Below are positions 60,517 to 64,000 of a stretch of 64,000 nt of DNA, piece after piece; the first letter of the stretch is position 1; every line of letters begins with the position of its first letter. Position numbers and translations under genes: made by a program. The notes under the pieces were generated by a model. The model saw only the letters and a program-made list of their open reading frames with translations. It did not search any database and was not told where the DNA came from. The DNA comes from JADKAV01 sp041393775 (lineage in GTDB: Bacteria; Actinomycetota; Actinomycetes; S36-B12; UBA10799): NCBI GenBank assembly GCA_041393775.1, contig JAWKJM010000006.1, forward strand, positions 1 through 64,000. The letters run 5' to 3'.

Positions 60517-61284
60517 CTACCGCTTCCGTCGTGCCGAGATCGATGCCTTGGCCCGTTGAACACGTTCCCGAGCACCCCAGACTGTAACCCGCCACAAGGC
60601 CTCGGAGACGATCTTGCGGTTCATCTTGCTGTCGCCCACTTCGCGTTCCACGAATTCGATGGGCACTTCCACCACCCGCATCCCCTTGGCCAGCACGCGA
60701 TACGCCAGGTCGACCTGGAAGATGTAGCCGGCGCTGCCAACTCCGTCGAGGTCGAGGGAGCGCAGTGTGGATGCCCGGAAGGCGCGGTAGCCGCCAGTCG
60801 CGTCCTGGAGCGGGATCCGCAGTGCCCGGCGGGTGTACCAGTTGCCGCCGCGGGAGAGCACCTCGCGCGACTTCGGCCAGTTGACGACCGTGCCACCGGG
60901 CACCCAGCGCGACCCGAGCACGAGGTCGGCGCTGCGTAGGGCATCGAGCAACAGCGGGAGTTGTTCGGGTTGGTGGCTGCCGTCGGCGTCCATCTCGACG
61001 ACAACTTCGTATCCGTTGTCCAGTGCCCAGGAGAACCCCGCAAGATAGGCCGCTCCGAGGCCCTCCTTGCCCAGTCGGTGCATGACGTGCACCTGGTCGT
61101 CCTGGGCCGCCAACCCGTCGGCCACCCGCGCAGTGCCATCGGGGCTGTTGTCGTCCGCGACCAGGATTTCTGCCTCAGGGACGCTCGCACGCACCCGGCC
61201 AACGATTCCGGCAAGGTTGTCGACCTCGTTATAGGTGGGGATCACCACCAAGATCTTGCCGAGGTCGGCGAACGTCGTGGTCAC
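60517..61284 (-). CDS. ppm1: polyprenol monophosphomannose synthase
   Basis: A 255-residue GT2 glycosyltransferase with IPTYNEVDNL (about 15-24), the DDNSPDGT motif (about 41-48) and EMDADGSHQPEQLP (about 97). It transfers mannose from GDP-mannose to polyprenyl phosphate for protein mannosylation and lipoglycans, acting at the inner membrane face. There are no membrane helices, so it matches the catalytic domain that in M. tuberculosis is fused to Lnt. GTG 61284 overlaps the lnt stop. Confidence 0.93.
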   Translation of the reverse strand: MTTTFADLGKILVVIPTYNEVDNLAGIVGRVRASVPEAEILVADDNSPDGTARVADGLAAQDDQVHVMHRLGKEGLGAAYLAGFSWALDNGYEVVVEMDADGSHQPEQLPLLLDALRSADLVLGSRWVPGGTVVNWPKSREVLSRGGNWYTRRALRIPLQDATGGYRAFRASTLRSLDLDGVGSAGYIFQVDLAYRVLAKGMRVVEVPIEFVEREVGDSKMNRKIVSEALWRVTVWGARERVQRAKASISARRKR

Positions 61285-62780
61285 GCTGGGAGCCTATCCT
61301 CAGGCAGCGGGCGCCGACGACGGACCCACAGTCCTGCGAGCACCGCGACGACCCCGATAATGCTCAGACCCGTGTCGATGATCCCCCCGAACCGGACGGC
61401 CGGCGTCAGGGTGTCGCGCAGTGCGACCCGCGTGTTGATCCAGCCCGACTGCAACTGCGGGAGCGTCCTTGCGTGGCCATCAGGAGTGATCACCGTAGTC
61501 ACGCCGGTCGTCGCGGCCACGAGCACAGTGCGTCCGGTCTCTCGGGCCCGCAGCCGGCTGATATCGAACTGCTGCTCAGGCTGGGCGGTAGTCGCATATG
61601 TAGCGTTGTTGGTCTGGACGACCAAGGCCCGGCCGCCGGAGTTGATCCCGGTCCGGACGATGTCATCGCTGGAGATCTCGAAGCAGATCACGTCGGCGAC
61701 CCTTGCCGGGCCGAGGTCCAGAACGCCGGGCCGGTCCCCGGCGATGAAGTCGCGCGGAACCCGATCGAATCGGGTGATGAACCGGGAGAGTAATGGCCGC
61801 AGCGGCAGGAACTCTCCGAACGGCACAGGATGCTGTTTGATGTACGAATCCGTGGGCCCGGATTCCGGGTCCCAGACCAGACCCACATTCGCCACCTGAT
61901 CCGGATGCCCGGGCACCTCCTGGACCGTGCCAACCAGGATCGGAACACCTATCGACTCCGCTGAAGCTTGAACCAGCGCGCGGGCCTGGGAACGCGCCAC
62001 TGGGTCGATGTCGGCGGCGTTCTCCGGCCAGATGACTGCATCCGGGGCGGGCTCGTCACCGAGTTGCACGGCGGCGGCGAGTTCGACCGTGGTGCGCTCG
62101 TGATTGGTCAGCACCGCCAGCGGTCGCCCCAGGAAATCGATGCCGGGGCGCGGGACATTGCCTTGGACGACCGCCAACTGGCTCGACTCCGGCGTGTGAT
62201 CGCTGGCAGTTCGCGGATGCACGCCGACGCCCACCAGGACGATCAGCGCCAGACCACCCACGGCAAGCACTGCGCTGCGGCCACCGGCCGCGATGAGCAG
62301 CAGCAGGCAGCCGACCAGCCCCACCACCAGACTCAGCAGGGTCGCTCCCCCGAGTGTTACCCATCCGGTCAGGGGCGACTCGGGTTGTGAGAAGGCCAGT
62401 CGCCCCCAGCCCAAGCCCCCCCAGGGAAAGCGCGACCGCAGCCATTCTTGCAGCACCCAGATCGCGGGGACTGCGACGAACCACCATGGACGATCCTGCA
62501 CGAGGCTGATGCACCACGCCATGCCTGCGAACCATCCCGAGATCACCAGGGCAAGGGCCAACCAGGCGTCCCAGCCGAGCACGCTGAGCCAATGGAGCAG
62601 TGGCAGGAAGAATGCCCAGCCGCACAACAGGCCGAGCAGGGCGGCCCGGCCCTGGGTCTGTCCTCGAACCGCCCAGATGAGCAATGCCACACCGAGCGGC
62701 GCCGTCCACCACCACCCGACGGGTGGGAACGCCACGAACTGCAGCACACCAGCGAGCACTGCGAGTGCCGCAGACCTCAC
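61281..62780 (-). CDS. lnt: apolipoprotein N-acyltransferase Lnt
   Basis: About 499 residues: six to seven N-terminal membrane helices, a nitrilase-type domain (about 200-455) and a final helix. The triad is visible as Glu in WPENAAD, Lys in YIKQHPVPFGEF and Cys in CFEISSDD. It adds the third acyl chain to lipoproteins, such as the transporter lipoprotein in this window. GTG 62780 is preferred to GTG 62801 because it has GGGGGAG upstream and overlaps the preceding stop (GTGA). Coupled to ppm1 as in other Actinomycetota. Confidence 0.92.
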   Translation of the reverse strand: MRSAALAVLAGVLQFVAFPPVGWWWTAPLGVALLIWAVRGQTQGRAALLGLLCGWAFFLPLLHWLSVLGWDAWLALALVISGWFAGMAWCISLVQDRPWWFVAVPAIWVLQEWLRSRFPWGGLGWGRLAFSQPESPLTGWVTLGGATLLSLVVGLVGCLLLLIAAGGRSAVLAVGGLALIVLVGVGVHPRTASDHTPESSQLAVVQGNVPRPGIDFLGRPLAVLTNHERTTVELAAAVQLGDEPAPDAVIWPENAADIDPVARSQARALVQASAESIGVPILVGTVQEVPGHPDQVANVGLVWDPESGPTDSYIKQHPVPFGEFLPLRPLLSRFITRFDRVPRDFIAGDRPGVLDLGPARVADVICFEISSDDIVRTGINSGGRALVVQTNNATYATTAQPEQQFDISRLRARETGRTVLVAATTGVTTVITPDGHARTLPQLQSGWINTRVALRDTLTPAVRFGGIIDTGLSIIGVVAVLAGLWVRRRRPLPEDRLPA

Positions 62781-63481
62781 CCGGGCTCCCCCGCACGCCA
62801 CACTGACCGGACCTCGGGCAGTCGATCCCCCGGGGCCAGCGGGGGCAGTCCCGGTGTCGCGGCGCGGGGATCGGTCGACCAGTTGCTGACGCGCTCGTCA
62901 GGGGCTTCAACGACCAGATCAGTAACCGCCCACTGGACGAAAGTGGCTTGTGCGCCGACGTTCAGGACACCACGATCCGGATGACCGAGGATCCGCCAGG
63001 CGCCTCTGGTCAGCGCCGAGAAGGCGGCCCTCGGGCTCAGACGCTCTTGGGGCGCGACGTCGTACACCGCGGAGCGCACGGTCTCCCAGCCGCTCGGTTC
63101 GAGACGGTCCGGGACCAGAGCCGTCGGCACTCCGGCGGCGATGCGGGAGCGCAGCCGGCAAGGATCCCGGGGGACGACGGCCAGCGGCTGCTGGGCCGCG
63201 CGTTCCCAGGCTTGCGGCGCCCACCGGTCAGCGCGCGGGACTGGCGCACGCTCTGCGTGGAGGAATCCCTGATCGGGGTCCGGGTCATCGCTTCCGAGGT
63301 GCACGAAACCTGGAGCCAGCAGGTCGCCGCCGAGATCGACCACTCTGTCCACATCCGCGAGGTGGACCTGGGCCCCGGCGTCGGTGCCGATCCACGCGAC
63401 GACGTCGTCGTCGATCAGCATCGCTGTCGCGAAGCGCTCCGACATGGAGTACACATGGCCGGCGACCAGCAGGGTTCTCAC
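62777..63481 (-). CDS. shortened amidohydrolase-like protein
   Basis: A 234-residue protein that looks like an amidohydrolase with its core removed. The N terminus (LLVAGHVYS, DDDVVAWIG, GGDLLAPGFVHLGSDD) is the usual composite beta domain, but the HxH metal site that should follow reads HLGSD. The C terminus (SPRAAFSALTRGAWRILG, VLNVGAQATFVQW) matches the end of full-length YtcJ-type enzymes. About 250-300 residues of barrel are missing, so catalysis is unlikely. GTG 63481 was chosen as start. It overlaps lnt by GTGA, which may be why it is retained. Confidence 0.75.
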   Translation of the reverse strand: MRTLLVAGHVYSMSERFATAMLIDDDVVAWIGTDAGAQVHLADVDRVVDLGGDLLAPGFVHLGSDDPDPDQGFLHAERAPVPRADRWAPQAWERAAQQPLAVVPRDPCRLRSRIAAGVPTALVPDRLEPSGWETVRSAVYDVAPQERLSPRAAFSALTRGAWRILGHPDRGVLNVGAQATFVQWAVTDLVVEAPDERVSNWSTDPRAATPGLPPLAPGDRLPEVRSVWRAGEPG

Positions 63482-63575
63482 ATCCGCAGTGTATTGAGCG
63501 ATGCCCGGGATACTGACGGTCCGGCGCCATGCTCGGCTCCCCCACGGCCGCGGGCCAGCGCTGGGCGCGAGGGAC

Positions 63576-63697
63576 ACGATTGTGACGAAGTTGATGGCTC
63601 CTACCCCGTCGTGTTACGAAGGTGCGTGGTCCGCGGCCGTCCGACCGCGCACCTTCGTGACAATGCAGGGCCGACCCCCGCAACTTCGTCACAAAAG
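63576..63697. repeat. family-B nested inverted repeat, copy B5
   Basis: Downstream of the acyl-CoA dehydrogenase gene. Outer arms TTGTGACGAAGTTG (63580-63593) and CAACTTCGTCACAA (63681-63694) are perfect over 14 bp. Inner arms TGTTACGAAGGTGCG (63612-63626) and CGCACCTTCGTGACA (63648-63662) differ at one base. Confidence 0.88.
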
Positions 63698-63716
63698 GCT
63701 CGTACGGATCTCCCGA

Positions 63717-64000
63717 TCAGTTCGTGAGCGCCCGCCCGATCACGAGCCGCTGAATCTCATTGGTGCCCTCGACGATCTGCAGCACCTTGGCCTCCCGCAT
63801 GTAACGCTCCACCGGGTAGTCCTCGACGTAACCGGCACCGCCCAACACCTGCACCGCGCTCGTGGTGACCGACATCGCCATGTCCGTGCAGAACAACTTC
63901 GCCATGGCCGCCTGCGTGGAGAACGGCTCGCCCCGGTCCCGGCGACCGGCCGCGTCGAGCAACAGTGCCCTGCCCGCTGCGATGCCGGTGGCCATGTCCG
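63717..64000 (-). CDS. acyl-CoA dehydrogenase, C-terminal end (cut by window)
   Basis: The last 94 or so residues of an acyl-CoA dehydrogenase, open to the window edge. The segments AKLFCTDMAM, VQVLGGAGYVEDYPVERYMREAK and QIVEGTNEIQRLVIGRAL form the C-terminal helical domain of the family, which oxidises acyl-CoA with FAD. In the last of these, GTNEIQ lies at the active site. Substrate class cannot be told from this part. Confidence 0.93.
   Translation of the reverse strand, partial: DMATGIAAGRALLLDAAGRRDRGEPFSTQAAMAKLFCTDMAMSVTTSAVQVLGGAGYVEDYPVERYMREAKVLQIVEGTNEIQRLVIGRALTN

Noticed and set aside
63580..63694. Family-B repeats considered as intrinsic terminators
   Set aside because: No T-run follows the arms, the structure is a nested double inverted repeat, and the sequence itself is conserved between copies.

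Overview
The window looks like a chromosomal segment of a high-GC Actinomycetota, most likely class Actinomycetes. Supporting signs are RbpA behind a SigR-type promoter, an SsgB-like protein, an Lnt-Ppm1 pair, a DUF3099 protein, a GPGG small membrane protein, a Gly-Cys-Val tRNA cluster and many GTG starts in overlapping GTGA/ATGA junctions. No rRNA, transposase, integrase, phage gene or CRISPR array was seen. Both ends cut through genes: an ABC exporter at the left and an acyl-CoA dehydrogenase at the right.

Region by region. 1-5.2 kb: ABC exporter end, then a leftward set (polytopic membrane protein, dodecin, SURF1-like protein, SDR) and a DUF3099 protein. 5.2-13.5 kb: TldE-TldD pair, then a cyanophycin locus: cyanophycinase and cyanophycin synthetase in one operon, facing a second stand-alone Mur-ligase paralogue of the synthetase. 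13.6-20.7 kb: SixA-like phosphatase, SerB with an unknown partner, ABC ATPase-TSUP permease-rRNA methyltransferase, an APC amino-acid permease and a histidine phosphatase. 20.7-30.1 kb: polar amino-acid ABC transporter, an odd RCK-TM-TM-RCK protein, then hutHUIG for histidine breakdown to glutamate. The transporter is plausibly the histidine importer.

30.4-36 kb: EVE protein, GNAT, a glutamate-semialdehyde-type aminotransferase, a broken TfoX-like gene, a radical SAM/SPASM protein and HemY (a possible tetrapyrrole group). 36-47.8 kb: secreted proteins, tRNA-Leu, ThpR, an M20 peptidase, a GPGG protein, an FAD oxidase with a divergent LuxR regulator, and a MerR-HEAT regulator coupled to a HEAT protein. 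47-53 kb: tRNA Gly-Cys-Val, PabB-PabC, SsgB-like protein, a second tRNA-Val, and lower-GC secreted-protein genes lying 3' of both tRNA-Val genes, one flanked by a duplicated 23-bp tRNA end. 53-64 kb: M20 peptidase, VOC, DinB, amidase, GDPD, RbpA, class I aldolase, Ppm1, Lnt, a shrunken amidohydrolase and the acyl-CoA dehydrogenase end.

The most striking non-coding content is two families of intergenic inverted repeats, each present five times. Family A is built on 24-bp arms starting GTTAGAG. Family B is a nested pair of arms built on GTGACGAAG/CTTCGTCAC. All ten loci lie just downstream of at least one gene's 3' end. In both families several arms change sequence between copies while staying complementary, which points to selection on the folded or dyad form.
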